This document shows positions 25,721 through 38,026 of a DNA stretch of 54,756 bases, piece by piece. The first letter of the stretch is position 1; the number at the start of each line of letters is the position of its first letter. The stretch is from an uncultured Uliginosibacterium sp. (GTDB lineage Bacteria; Pseudomonadota; Gammaproteobacteria; Burkholderiales; Rhodocyclaceae). The DNA lies in assembly GCA_945957295.1 (NCBI GenBank), contig CAMFLH010000003.1, forward strand, positions 1-54,756. The letters run 5' to 3'. The notes below the pieces were generated by a model. It was not told the DNA's origin, ran no database searches, and saw nothing but the letters and a program-made list of their open reading frames with translations. The position numbers and the translations under genes are program-made.

Positions 25721-28339
25721 ATGGGCGCTGAGGCGCGACAGATGCTGTGCGCCCGCCTGGCCTCGTTGTCATTGCGGGCGCTGCGCCTGCCGCGCGGCAT
25801 CGGTAGCGTGCTGGTGGCCTTCTGCCTATGCGGCGCCGTCGCGGTGCTGTACCACGCGAATCGCCTGCGCAACGAAGCGCTGCAGACGCACCGGATGCTG
25901 GCTGCGAATGTGGCGCGGGTGGGCGAATATCAGCTCACGCTGATGATGCAAATGATCGATCGCCAGCTCGATGCCAGCATCGCGAGCTGGCGCCGTTTGC
26001 CGAGCAACGATGTGGATGCGTTCGAGGCGCAGCTGCAGTCGGCGCTCAACGGCCTGCCGGCGATCCGTTCCCTGTCCATCGTGGCAGCGGATGGGCGACT
26101 TCTCGCCAGCAGTACGGCCGGCGCGCGTGGCCGGCGGCTCGACACGTCGGGCATCAAGGCGCTTGGTGGCGGTAGCGACGCGACCCTGCTGCGCGTGTCA
26201 GGCGTGTGGATGGGGCGTGATCTGGGTGATGGTGCGCCCGCGGCGAATCCGGTGGATGCGCGCCTGTCGGCTTACTTCTTCACCGTCGCGAGGCCGCTCG
26301 TGGATGAGCACGACGAGGGCTATGTCGTCGCTACCGTGAACCCGGACTACTTCGTTAACCAGCTCGCCAGCCTTGGCGGGCGCGATGCCTTTGCGGTTTC
26401 GGTGTCGCGCTACGATGGCCTGCTGTTGCTGGGCACTTCACCGGAAGAGATGGCGCCAGGCAGCGATCAGTCGGCGGACACGGTGTTCCGCAAGGAATTG
26501 CTGGAACGGGAAATCGGCATCGTCGACATCCCCCGCACGGCGCACAGCGGCGCATTCACGCGAGCCTTCCATGCTTCGCGGTTGTACCCGCTGGTGGTTC
26601 AGGTCGGTTTCACCGAGGCCGTCGCGCTGGATGACTGGCGCCGGGAAATGGCCAATCTCGCGTTGATGGGTGTGGGCGCGCTGGCCTTCGTGCTGCTGCT
26701 TGGCGGCCTGGTTCATCGCATGCAGGTAAGGCGCGAACGCGAGCAGGCGAGTACCCGCGATGCGCTGGAGCTTTCGGCGCGGGTGTTCGATTCCGCCTTC
26801 GATGGCATCCTGATTACCGACGCAAAGTGCCGCATCCTGCGCGTGAATCGCGCCTTCACGCAGATCACCGGTTACACCGAGGAAGAAGTGGTCGGGCGCA
26901 CGCCACATGTGCTGTCGTCCGGTCTGCACGATGCGGACTTCTACCGCAGCCTGTGGCAGACGATCGGGCGCGACGGCCGCTGGCAGGGCGAACTGATGAA
27001 TCGGCGCCGCTCGGGCGAGCTCTATCCGGAGCATCTTGCGATCTCGGCAGTGACCGACGCGCAGGGGCGTGTCTGCAATTACATCGGTACCTTCAACGAT
27101 GTCACTGAGCGGCATCGCAGCGAAGCGGCGCTGCGTTCGGCAAAGGAAGCCGCCGAGACGGCCAACCGCGCCAAGAGCTACTTCCTCGCCACCATGTCGC
27201 ACGAGATCCGCACGCCGATGAATGGCATCCTCGGCATGGCGCAACTGCTGCAGATGCCAGACCTGAGCGACGCCGAGCGCGAAGAGTACGCACGGACGGT
27301 GCTGACCTCGGGCGAAACCCTGCTCACACTGCTCAACGACATCCTCGATCTGTCGCGCGTCGAGGCCGGCAAGCTCGATCTCACGCCGATGGCGAGCCAG
27401 CCCGCGCTATTGCTCGAAGAGACCGCCGCGTTGTTCGCTGAGGCCGCACAGCGCAAGGGGCTGCGGATCGAAACGCTCTGGGCGGGGGCGGCAGACGACA
27501 CCTTCTGGTTCGATCCGGTGCGCCTGCGCCAGATGCTGTCGAACCTGCTGAGCAACGCGATCAAGTTCAGCAATCGCGGCGTGATCCGCGTTGAAGGGGA
27601 AGTGCTGATGCGTACCGCCGAGCAAGTGGAACTGCGCTTTGCCGTGACCGACAACGGCATCGGCATCGCGCCGGACAAGCTGGCGCTGCTGTTCAAGCCC
27701 TTCAGCCAGGTGGATTCATCAAGCACTCGTGCGGCAGGCGGCAGCGGGTTGGGCTTGTCGATCGTGCGCAGTCTGGCCCTGTTGATGGATGGTGATGTCG
27801 GCGTGCGCAGTGAGCCGGGGCAGGGGGCCTGCTTCTGGTTCCGCATCCGTGTGCGCCGGCAGGGGCTGGCGCCTGGTGAGGCGCCGACCCTGCGCGCAGG
27901 TGTGCAGGCTTTGCCGCATTCGCACGCCGCCGGCGAGTCGCCGCTGGTGCTGGTGGTGGAAGACAGCCCGACCAATGCAAAGGTGATCGAAACCATGCTG
28001 CAGCACCGGGGCTACCGTGTGCGGGTCGCGGGGGATGGTCTGCAGGCGGCGGACCTGCTAGCGCAGGGAGGTTCGCCCGATTTGATTTTGATGGACTGTC
28101 AGATGCCGGTACTCGATGGCTTCGCGGCGACGCGCCGCATCCGCGAATGGGAGGCCGCGCTCGGGCGCAATCGCCTGCCCATTGTCGCGCTGACGGCCAA
28201 CGCGTTCGCCGAGAACCGCGCGCAGTGCCTCGCTGCGGGGATGGACGATTTCCTCGCCAAACCTGTGGTGGTCAAGGCGCTGGTCGAGGTGCTCGAACGC
28301 TGGCTGCCGCAGCGCGACACGGTGGCCAGCGATGCTTGA
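25721..28339 (+). CDS. Hybrid sensor histidine kinase with PAS and receiver domains
   Basis: From the ATG at 25721 the protein has 872 residues; a later ATG at 25742 is possible. Order: membrane segment near 25-45, a dCache-like periplasmic domain, a second membrane segment near 310-330, PAS (about 350-470), HisKA with phosphorylated H494 (MSHEIRTPMNGILGM), HATPase (NLLSNAIKFSN, DNGIGIA, GSGLGLSIV) and a receiver with D792 (LILMDCQMPVLDG). No output or Hpt domain is fused. It overlaps the next gene by eight bases, so the phosphorelay and the GGDEF protein are probably co-expressed. Confidence 0.93.
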   Translation: MGAEARQMLCARLASLSLRALRLPRGIGSVLVAFCLCGAVAVLYHANRLRNEALQTHRMLAANVARVGEYQLTLMMQMIDRQLDASIASWRRLPSNDVDAFEAQLQSALNGLPAIRSLSIVAADGRLLASSTAGARGRRLDTSGIKALGGGSDATLLRVSGVWMGRDLGDGAPAANPVDARLSAYFFTVARPLVDEHDEGYVVATVNPDYFVNQLASLGGRDAFAVSVSRYDGLLLLGTSPEEMAPGSDQSADTVFRKELLEREIGIVDIPRTAHSGAFTRAFHASRLYPLVVQVGFTEAVALDDWRREMANLALMGVGALAFVLLLGGLVHRMQVRREREQASTRDALELSARVFDSAFDGILITDAKCRILRVNRAFTQITGYTEEEVVGRTPHVLSSGLHDADFYRSLWQTIGRDGRWQGELMNRRRSGELYPEHLAISAVTDAQGRVCNYIGTFNDVTERHRSEAALRSAKEAAETANRAKSYFLATMSHEIRTPMNGILGMAQLLQMPDLSDAEREEYARTVLTSGETLLTLLNDILDLSRVEAGKLDLTPMASQPALLLEETAALFAEAAQRKGLRIETLWAGAADDTFWFDPVRLRQMLSNLLSNAIKFSNRGVIRVEGEVLMRTAEQVELRFAVTDNGIGIAPDKLALLFKPFSQVDSSSTRAAGGSGLGLSIVRSLALLMDGDVGVRSEPGQGACFWFRIRVRRQGLAPGEAPTLRAGVQALPHSHAAGESPLVLVVEDSPTNAKVIETMLQHRGYRVRVAGDGLQAADLLAQGGSPDLILMDCQMPVLDGFAATRRIREWEAALGRNRLPIVALTANAFAENRAQCLAAGMDDFLAKPVVVKALVEVLERWLPQRDTVASDA

Positions 28340-29504
28340 TCTCACCTCAATCCTGTTCGCGACGACCCTCGTATCGCTCTGCATGGCGCTGATGCTGCGC
28401 GTGTTCATCCGCGGCTTTGATCCGCTGATGCGCGGCGCACGCCCGATCGCGTGGGCTTGCCTGATGCTGGCCGGTGGTTCCGCGGCGAGTGTGCTGCGGG
28501 TGTTCGGCAGCGATTGGGTGCCGTTTGCGATCGTGCTCAGCAACTTCGGTTCGCTCGCCAGCCAGGGTTTGATTCATGTTGGTCTTTGTCGCCTGATCGA
28601 TCGCCATGCCCGCTTGCCCTATGTGGTGGCCGTGCTTGCCAGCAGCTTTGTTGCCTCGCTCTGGTACACCTTCTTCACGCCGAGTCTGCTCGGCCGCGTT
28701 GCGGTGTTGAGCGTCGGCATGCTGGTGACGGTCTTGCTGACCTTGTGGGAGCTTTACTGCGGTCTGCGGTTGCGTCGCTCGGTGGTGACCCTGGGGCTGA
28801 TGGTTACGCTTGGCGTGCTGGCCGTGGCGCTGGGCCTGCGCGCTGCGTCGGTGTGGGTGTTCCGCGACGACTTTGATCGTTTCTACACCGATTCACCCTT
28901 GCAGCCGCTGCTGCTGGTGGTGGTGATGATCACGTTGGTGCTGGGCATCTTGATGTGCATGATGCTGCTCGGCGAGCGTGCGCTCGAACGCCTGCGCGAG
29001 AATGCCCGCCGCGAAGACTTGCTGACCGGCCTGCCGAACCGCTTTGCGGCGGATGAGGCGATCGAGGCGGCGCTCGAGCGTAACGCCCCGCGTGCGCGGC
29101 CGACCACGGTGGTGCGGGTCGACCTGGACAACTTCCGCCAGTTCAACGACTGGTATGGCCATGACGTGGGCGATGCAGTGCTGCGCCATGTCACCACCTG
29201 CATCCGCAATGTGATGCCGCGTGGTGGCCTGCTCGCGCGCTGGGGTGGCAAGGGCTACATCGTCGTGATGCCGGATGCCGGACCGGAGCAGGGCGCGGGC
29301 CTCGCGCGCGACATCGTGCTGGAGATCAGCCTCAGCCCGCTCGAACTGGGTCATTTCGACATCGAGATTGCTGCGTGCGCTGGCGTTGCGTGCTCGATGC
29401 GCAGCGAATCGACGACCGATGCGCTGATGCTCAGCGCCGAGGCGGCGCTGGACCACGCGCGCCGCAACCCGGACGGCACGTCCGGCGTGCGCGAGCTTGA
29501 TTGA
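28332..29504 (+). CDS. Membrane GGDEF-domain protein with degenerate signature
   Basis: The 390-residue protein has about six to seven N-terminal membrane helices (residues 1-215) and a C-terminal GGDEF domain. The metal and substrate region is kept (VRVDLDNFRQFNDWYGHDVGDAVLRHV), but the catalytic signature reads GGKGY (residues 305-309) in place of GGDEF. Loss of the acidic pair should abolish diguanylate cyclase activity. It may be a c-di-GMP or GTP sensor, or a protein partner of the kinase encoded immediately upstream. Confidence 0.88.
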   Translation: MLDLTSILFATTLVSLCMALMLRVFIRGFDPLMRGARPIAWACLMLAGGSAASVLRVFGSDWVPFAIVLSNFGSLASQGLIHVGLCRLIDRHARLPYVVAVLASSFVASLWYTFFTPSLLGRVAVLSVGMLVTVLLTLWELYCGLRLRRSVVTLGLMVTLGVLAVALGLRAASVWVFRDDFDRFYTDSPLQPLLLVVVMITLVLGILMCMMLLGERALERLRENARREDLLTGLPNRFAADEAIEAALERNAPRARPTTVVRVDLDNFRQFNDWYGHDVGDAVLRHVTTCIRNVMPRGGLLARWGGKGYIVVMPDAGPEQGAGLARDIVLEISLSPLELGHFDIEIAACAGVACSMRSESTTDALMLSAEAALDHARRNPDGTSGVRELD

Positions 29505-29564
29505 CGCCAGCGCGCCGCGCGGCCGCGGCCGGTAAGATCGGCGCTTGCCCCGATTCGCGATCTC

Positions 29565-30626
29565 ATGACACCCCATCCCGCACAGCGTTTCGAAAACTTC
29601 GCCCAGCTCGCGCTGACGATCGGCCTTGTGGCAGGTTGCTGGCTGGTGCTCGCACCCTTCATCGTGACGATCCTTTTCGCCACGGTGGTTGCGCTGTCTA
29701 CCTGGCCGCTCTACACCGGCGTGCTGCGCCTATTGCGCGGGCGGCGCACGGTGGCGGCGGCGCTGATGTGCCTTGGCTGCGTGATGGCAATTGTGGTGCC
29801 GATCGTGGTGGTCACCAGTTCGGCTGCGGATGGCCTGCAATGGCTGTTCGGACTGATCCGCGCGCGGATCGACAGCGGCCCCGTGCAGGTGCCGGACTGG
29901 GTGCGCAGCCTGCCCTTGCTGGGCGATTCGATCGCCAATTACCTGCAGACGCTGCTGAGCAGCCGCGAAGCAATGGTGGGACTCGGCCACAGAATGATCG
30001 AACCGGCGCGCGCGTTTGGCCTGAAGATCGTCGCTGCGCTCGGCGTGGGGGTGGTGCAGGTGTCGCTCGCGGTGTTCGTGTTGTTCTTCCTGTATCGCGA
30101 TGGCCCGGTACTGCATGGCGCGATCGAGCGCATGGTCGAACGGCTCTACGGCGAAACCGGCCGCGAGTTGCTGACCACCGCACAGAAAACCGTATTCGGC
30201 GTGATGCTCGGCATGGTGGGTACCGCGCTGGCCCAGTCCCTGGTGGCTGCACTGGGTTTTACGATTGCCGGGGTGCCGGCGCCAGTGTTGCTTGCTTCGC
30301 TGGTGTTCCTGCTGTCGATGGTGCCGGTCGGCCCGCCCCTGGTCTGGGGCGGTGCGGCCTTGTGGCTGTACGACCGTGGTGAACTCGGCTGGGCCATCTT
30401 CATGGTCGCGTACGGCGTGTTTGCGATCAGTTCGGTCGACAACATCGTCAAACCGCTGCTGATCGCGCGTACGTCGAGCCTGCCGCTACTGGTTGCCGTA
30501 CTCGGTGTGTTCGGCGGCGTGCTGGCCTTTGGTCTGGTCGGGCTGTTCCTCGGCCCGACGCTGCTTGCACTGGGCATCAGCCTGACGCAGCGCTGGCTCA
30601 ATCTGCGCGACGCCTCCGCACACTGA
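29565..30626 (+). CDS. AI-2E family transporter (PerM/YdiK-like)
   Basis: The 353-residue inner-membrane protein has about eight hydrophobic segments and the family pattern near its C-terminus (VPVGPPLVWGGAALWLY, DNIVKPLLIA, FGLVGLFLGPTLLAL). Family members export varied small molecules or act as ion antiporters; autoinducer-2 transport cannot be assumed from sequence. Confidence 0.9.
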   Translation: MTPHPAQRFENFAQLALTIGLVAGCWLVLAPFIVTILFATVVALSTWPLYTGVLRLLRGRRTVAAALMCLGCVMAIVVPIVVVTSSAADGLQWLFGLIRARIDSGPVQVPDWVRSLPLLGDSIANYLQTLLSSREAMVGLGHRMIEPARAFGLKIVAALGVGVVQVSLAVFVLFFLYRDGPVLHGAIERMVERLYGETGRELLTTAQKTVFGVMLGMVGTALAQSLVAALGFTIAGVPAPVLLASLVFLLSMVPVGPPLVWGGAALWLYDRGELGWAIFMVAYGVFAISSVDNIVKPLLIARTSSLPLLVAVLGVFGGVLAFGLVGLFLGPTLLALGISLTQRWLNLRDASAH

Positions 30627-30664
30627 ATGACGGATCGCCGCAAGAATTCGAACGGAGCAACTCG

Positions 30665-31114
30665 ATGAAGCAAGGATTGATCGCACTGGCCCTCGCCATT
30701 CTGAGCAGTACGGCGCTGGCCGCGTCGCTGCCTGAAGTGATCAGCTACAAGAACCCTTCCTGCGGCTGCTGCGGCGGCTGGGCCGCCCATATGCGGCAGG
30801 CGGGCTTCAAGGTGACGGAGAAGCCGGTCGAAGACATGGACGCGATCAAGCTTCGCCTTGGCGTACCGGCTGCCGCCGCGTCGTGCCATACGGCCACGGT
30901 GGGCGGCTATGTGGTCGAAGGTCATGTGCCTGCGGCCAGCGTCAAACGCCTGCTTGCCGAGAAGCCGAAGGTGGCCGGCATCGCAGCGCCGGGCATGCCG
31001 GCCGGGTCGCCCGGCATGGAGGGCGGCGCCGAACCGCCGTACGAGGTGGTCAGCTTCACGCGTGAGGGGGCATTGAAGCGCTACGCACGCTACATCGGCA
31101 CTCGCCAGCAGTAG
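30665..31114 (+). CDS. DUF411 periplasmic metal-binding protein
   Basis: The 149-residue protein has a signal peptide (cleavage after ALA) and the DUF411 cysteine cluster NPSCGCCGGW, with a later conserved SCHTA. Relatives are often encoded with copper-handling genes and may bind copper. No copper exporter is adjacent here. The downstream gap to 31205 holds a small GC hairpin and no gene. Confidence 0.88.
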   Translation: MKQGLIALALAILSSTALAASLPEVISYKNPSCGCCGGWAAHMRQAGFKVTEKPVEDMDAIKLRLGVPAAAASCHTATVGGYVVEGHVPAASVKRLLAEKPKVAGIAAPGMPAGSPGMEGGAEPPYEVVSFTREGALKRYARYIGTRQQ

Positions 31115-31205
31115 CCAGCCCACTGCGCCGCGTCGCGGCGTTTCGCTTTGCATTCCGCGAGCATCGGGTCTAGCTTGGAGAATCCCCTCTCCGGCAGACG
31201 CACAC

Positions 31206-34200
31206 ATGCTCAAAGGCGATCCGGCTCCAGCATCGAGTGCAGCGGCCACTGGCGGCGCACGCATTTCTCCGCGTGGCGCGTTGTTCGTGTTCAGCCTCAT
31301 CTGGCTGGCGGCCAGCACGGCGCTGGGGCTCTCGCAATCGCTGCGGCCCGATCCGCTCAACGCGCCGGTCTTCATTACGCTGGACTGGTGGCGCTACCCG
31401 GTCGAGCGCAATGCGGCGCTGCGCCTGCCTTTGATTGGCGGCACGCTGCGTGGCCTGCATGTGGCCGACGACGGCGTGCGTGTCTGGGTGGTGGGCGACG
31501 CGGGCTTGATCCTGCATTCGGCCGACGGTGGATTGAACTGGTCGCGTCAGCAACTGCCGGGCGAACCGGGTGCGCAGCTGCCTGCCAGTGAGCCGCCCGC
31601 CGCGAAGGCCTCCTGGCTCGGGCTGATCTCCGAGGCGCAGGCGGCGGCGCTCGGCTACGACCCCAAACAGCAAGCCGCCCAGCAGCCAGTCCAGACGCCA
31701 CTTCAGACCAAGGTGCCTGACAAGTCGCAGGGCGGAGTCGTTGCACCACCGTCGAAGGAGGGGAGTGTTGGGCTGTCCGGCGGTGTGGCGCCGTCGAATG
31801 CGCTGCCGCGGAAGGATGTCGGCGCCGGCACCGCGCCGGCAGCGAACGACCCGCCGGCCCTCGAACAACAGGCCCCCACCCCTGTGCAGTCGACGCCCGT
31901 GCAGCAAGCCGCGCCGCCCAAACCCGTCGAACCACCGGCGTTGAACGCGATTGCATTCGATGCCGCAGGCCAGCGCGGTCTGCTCGGTGCCGCCAATGGG
32001 GTGTTGTATGGCAGCCGCGACGGCGGTGCGCGTTGGGAAGCACTGGTGCGTGTCGACGGTGCGATTCTCGCCGTCGCGCTGCGCCCGGACGGTGAGCAAT
32101 GGATGGTGAGCCGCAATGGCGTGCTGTACGGCTTTGATGCAGCCAGCAACAGCTGGCGCATCCGTGCTGAACTGGGCGCACTTGCGGACGCGGCGATCGA
32201 TCCGACGAGCGGACGGGTGATGCTGCTGACCACTGATGCGCGTACCTTCGAGAGCAGTGATGGTGGCAACAACTGGCGTGAAGGCGCCGCCCCGCTCGGC
32301 GGCCGCGGCCGCATCCTGCAACTGCGCGCCGATGGAGAGACCTGGGGTGGGCAGCGTGGTGTGTGGCTGGTACGCACCGCGGCGTCGCCCTATGCCTTGG
32401 GTGCCCCCGTGGGTACCAAGGTGCCGGATGTCGCGCTGCGCGCGGTGCGCAGTGGTGGTGGCCGGCTGTTTGCGGTGGGCGAGTCGGGCAGCGTGTTCCG
32501 CCAGACGCAGGGCGCCGCGCAGTGGCAGGCGCTGTCCGCCGGCATGGCCGGGGCGTTGCGCGAGATCCGCATTGATGCGGGGGGTAGTGGCAGCGCGCTG
32601 GGCGCCGGCGGCATCCGCTATGCCACGCAGGACGGCGGGCGCAACTGGCAGCCACAGGGGGCTCGCTACCAGCGCTGGCCCGCGCCGTGGCTGTGGCTGG
32701 CGTGGTTGCTCGGTTTGCTGGGGCTCGCTGCAGCGGCCCTGCGCCGCCCGCCGCCACAAGCCAGTGCGGTGACGGATACCGCGGCGGATGCGTTCGTCTC
32801 CGACAAGCCGCTTGCCGCCGCGCGCGAAGACCGACTCGATTTCGCGCCGCTTGCATGGGGCCTCTCGGCCTTCCTGCGCAACGAGAAGACCGATGCCCCG
32901 CTGACGATCGCGATCACCGGCGACTGGGGCAGCGGCAAGAGCTCGCTGATGGGGCTGCTGCAGGAAGATCTGTCGCGCTTCGGGGTGCGATGCGTATGGT
33001 TCAACGCATGGCATCACCAGAAGGAAGAGGCGCTGCTGGCGGCATTGCTGACCTCGATTCGCGACCAGGCGATTCCAGGTTGGCTGAGCCTCGAAGGATT
33101 CGAATACCGGGTGCGCTTGCTGTGGACGCGGGGGCGCCGCTACTGGCCGATGTCACTCGCGGTGGCCTTCTCGGTTGGGCTGTTCGGCTGGACGCTGACC
33201 CACCCAGGCACGGTGCTCGACAACTGGCTCACGCTGGCGAACGACCTGTGGTCTGCGCTGAGCGACGACAAGGCCAAGCCGGACCCCGACTCACTCGTCG
33301 CCCGCCTGCGCGCAATGGGGCTTGCGGCGGGCGCGCTGGCGCCGCTGGTGGGCGCGCTGCTGCGGATGCGCGCCTTTGGCGTGGACCCGGCCGCACTCGC
33401 TGCATCAATCTCTTCGCGCGCATCGGTGAAGGATCTCGGCTCGCAGGCGAGCTTCCGGCAGAAGTTCGCCGAACAGTTCCGCGAGGTCACTGCTGCGCTT
33501 GAGCCGCGCACGATGCTGATCCTGATCGACGACCTCGATCGCTGCAAACCTGAGGCGGTGCTCGAAGTGATGGAGGCGGTGAACTTTCTCGTCTCGTCCG
33601 GGCGCGTCTACGTCGTGCTGGGCATGGCGCGCGCGCGCGTCGAAGCCTGTGTCGGCCTTGCGTTCGAGAAGGTTGCCCACGAGCTGGTGGAGGCTGAAAG
33701 CGCCAAGGCCGCTGCCGAACTGCCGGGCGAGGACAAGGATGCGCGCGCGCGCCGTGTGCGCCGCGAATACGCACAGCAATACCTCGAAAAACTCATCAAC
33801 ATCGAGGTCCCTGTGCCGAAGCTCGATCCAACGCGCAGCGCCCATCTGCAGGACGAGGATCGCGCCGAGTCGAGCGGCTTCGTATTGCCGCCGGCGGTCC
33901 AGCGGCTGTGTCGCCTGTGGCCCGCTCTGGTTGGCGCCTGCGCGATCTGGGCCGGCGCATGGCTGGGGTCGCAACTGCCGGTGGCAGTGCAACGCGCGCC
34001 GGAGCCTGCCGTGCCGGCGGCAACACTTGTCGCCAACACCGCGGCAAGGCCGATTGCGCCGTCGCTCGCCGGCGCCGATCTGCCTGCTGAACGTGCACAG
34101 GGGCCGGTGTTCTTCATTGCTGCGGCACTGCCGCCGAAGGGTTGGGGCAGCGTCGGCGTTCTATTGCTGGTGGCGGCGGGGCTGACCGGGCTTGGCATGG

Positions 34201-34706
34201 TGCGGCGGCCCAACCCGGTGGTGCGCGACTCCCCCGCGTTCCGCGATGCACTGGCAATCTGGAATCCGGTCGTCGCGACGGCTTTGCGTACCCCAAGGGC
34301 GGTGAAGCGTTACCAGAACCGGGTGCGCTATCTCGCGATGATGGCGCGCAACAGCCGCCGCGCCCCCACGCTGCGCGACGAGATCCGCATGTGGTTGTTG
34401 CGCCAGCACGATACGGCTCTGCCGCTTGCGAGCGGTGACCCTTCGCCCGAGCTTGTTGCGATTGGTGCGCTCGACAAGGCTGCCGCCGGTTGGGAGTCGG
34501 CTGCCAGCCCGGCCGAGGTACTCGCGCGTATCGACGCCGCTGAGCTGCGCGAGGTGCTCAAGGCAGCTTTCGACGCCCATGCCAAACGCTTTGATCTGGC
34601 TGCGGTGCGCAGTTTTGTACCGCAGTTCCGGCGCCTAGCGAGCGGTGTCCGGATGGAAGCCGCTGCGATCACGCCACAAACCGGAGCGCCGGCTGCGAAG
34701 ATGTAG
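31206..34706 (+). CDS. KAP-family P-loop NTPase fused to a Ycf48/BNR-type propeller
   Basis: This 1166-residue membrane protein has membrane segment 1 at about 25-43. Next comes a propeller-like region (about 78-490) with repeated Asp-box turns (SADGGLNW, SRDGGARW, SSDGGNNW, TQDGGRNW), broken by a Pro/Gln/Ala-rich insert at about 155-235. Segment 2 is at about 497-517. The KAP NTPase follows, with Walker A GDWGSGKSS (K578) and Walker B LILIDDLDRC (D775, D776), and two membrane segments between them. Two more segments flank about 905-1000. Topology suggests a periplasmic propeller coupled to a cytoplasmic ATPase. PifA, a KAP member, excludes phage T7, so a defence role is conceivable but not shown. 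Confidence 0.85.
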   Translation: MLKGDPAPASSAAATGGARISPRGALFVFSLIWLAASTALGLSQSLRPDPLNAPVFITLDWWRYPVERNAALRLPLIGGTLRGLHVADDGVRVWVVGDAGLILHSADGGLNWSRQQLPGEPGAQLPASEPPAAKASWLGLISEAQAAALGYDPKQQAAQQPVQTPLQTKVPDKSQGGVVAPPSKEGSVGLSGGVAPSNALPRKDVGAGTAPAANDPPALEQQAPTPVQSTPVQQAAPPKPVEPPALNAIAFDAAGQRGLLGAANGVLYGSRDGGARWEALVRVDGAILAVALRPDGEQWMVSRNGVLYGFDAASNSWRIRAELGALADAAIDPTSGRVMLLTTDARTFESSDGGNNWREGAAPLGGRGRILQLRADGETWGGQRGVWLVRTAASPYALGAPVGTKVPDVALRAVRSGGGRLFAVGESGSVFRQTQGAAQWQALSAGMAGALREIRIDAGGSGSALGAGGIRYATQDGGRNWQPQGARYQRWPAPWLWLAWLLGLLGLAAAALRRPPPQASAVTDTAADAFVSDKPLAAAREDRLDFAPLAWGLSAFLRNEKTDAPLTIAITGDWGSGKSSLMGLLQEDLSRFGVRCVWFNAWHHQKEEALLAALLTSIRDQAIPGWLSLEGFEYRVRLLWTRGRRYWPMSLAVAFSVGLFGWTLTHPGTVLDNWLTLANDLWSALSDDKAKPDPDSLVARLRAMGLAAGALAPLVGALLRMRAFGVDPAALAASISSRASVKDLGSQASFRQKFAEQFREVTAALEPRTMLILIDDLDRCKPEAVLEVMEAVNFLVSSGRVYVVLGMARARVEACVGLAFEKVAHELVEAESAKAAAELPGEDKDARARRVRREYAQQYLEKLINIEVPVPKLDPTRSAHLQDEDRAESSGFVLPPAVQRLCRLWPALVGACAIWAGAWLGSQLPVAVQRAPEPAVPAATLVANTAARPIAPSLAGADLPAERAQGPVFFIAAALPPKGWGSVGVLLLVAAGLTGLGMVRRPNPVVRDSPAFRDALAIWNPVVATALRTPRAVKRYQNRVRYLAMMARNSRRAPTLRDEIRMWLLRQHDTALPLASGDPSPELVAIGALDKAAAGWESAASPAEVLARIDAAELREVLKAAFDAHAKRFDLAAVRSFVPQFRRLASGVRMEAAAITPQTGAPAAKM

Positions 34707-34982
34707 CGCGTGGCCCGTGCGCACAGCGTGTTCCGGCGCTGCCGTGGTGAGCAGGGGGCAGCGACTCAAGTCTTACATCTGACTGTTGACCTCGCTTAAA
34801 TAGGGCCCCGAAGCCGAGGACTATCGTCAGCGCAACGGTGTTTCGTCATCACGCCAACCGGCGCCTGACGGATCGACTGTCAGTGACGCTCGCACGCGCC
34901 GGGGCTCGCCTCCGAATCCGCCCCCCACGTCCAACGCCAGGACGGCCAGATGGTGTCAGGTGCCCTTCAGGGAGAGGGAGCC

Positions 34983-37775
<2,793 letters not shown>

Positions 37776-37794
37776 ACCGGTTTGGAAGGAGAGT

Positions 37795-37832
37795 GAGCGC
37801 GTTCCGGCTTCGGCCGGGCGCGCTTCTTTTTT
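37795..37832 (+). terminator. Terminator after ppdK
   Basis: GCGCG-TT-CCGGC pairs with GCCGG-G-CGCGC around a stable TTCG tetraloop (37797-37823), followed by a T-rich run ending in TTTTTT. Confidence 0.85.
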
Positions 37833-38026
37833 GCGCTGTTCTGCGCGAACTGCGACGGACCGCATAGTCACCGGGCCCACGAGAGACAGGCGGGATCCAG
37901 ACTGCACGCGGGTTCCCGAAGGGGACGATCACCGCAGTTGCCCCGCACCGCAAAAACCCGGAACATCCCCGCCCTTTTGGTCGACAAGCATGTCGGCCGA
38001 GCGGCAGCGAACAGGCGGACAAAGCA

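Noticed and set aside
34707-34982. Possible riboswitch or structured leader before ppdK
   Set aside because: The 276-bp gap shows no recognisable riboswitch core or convincing terminator/antiterminator pair.
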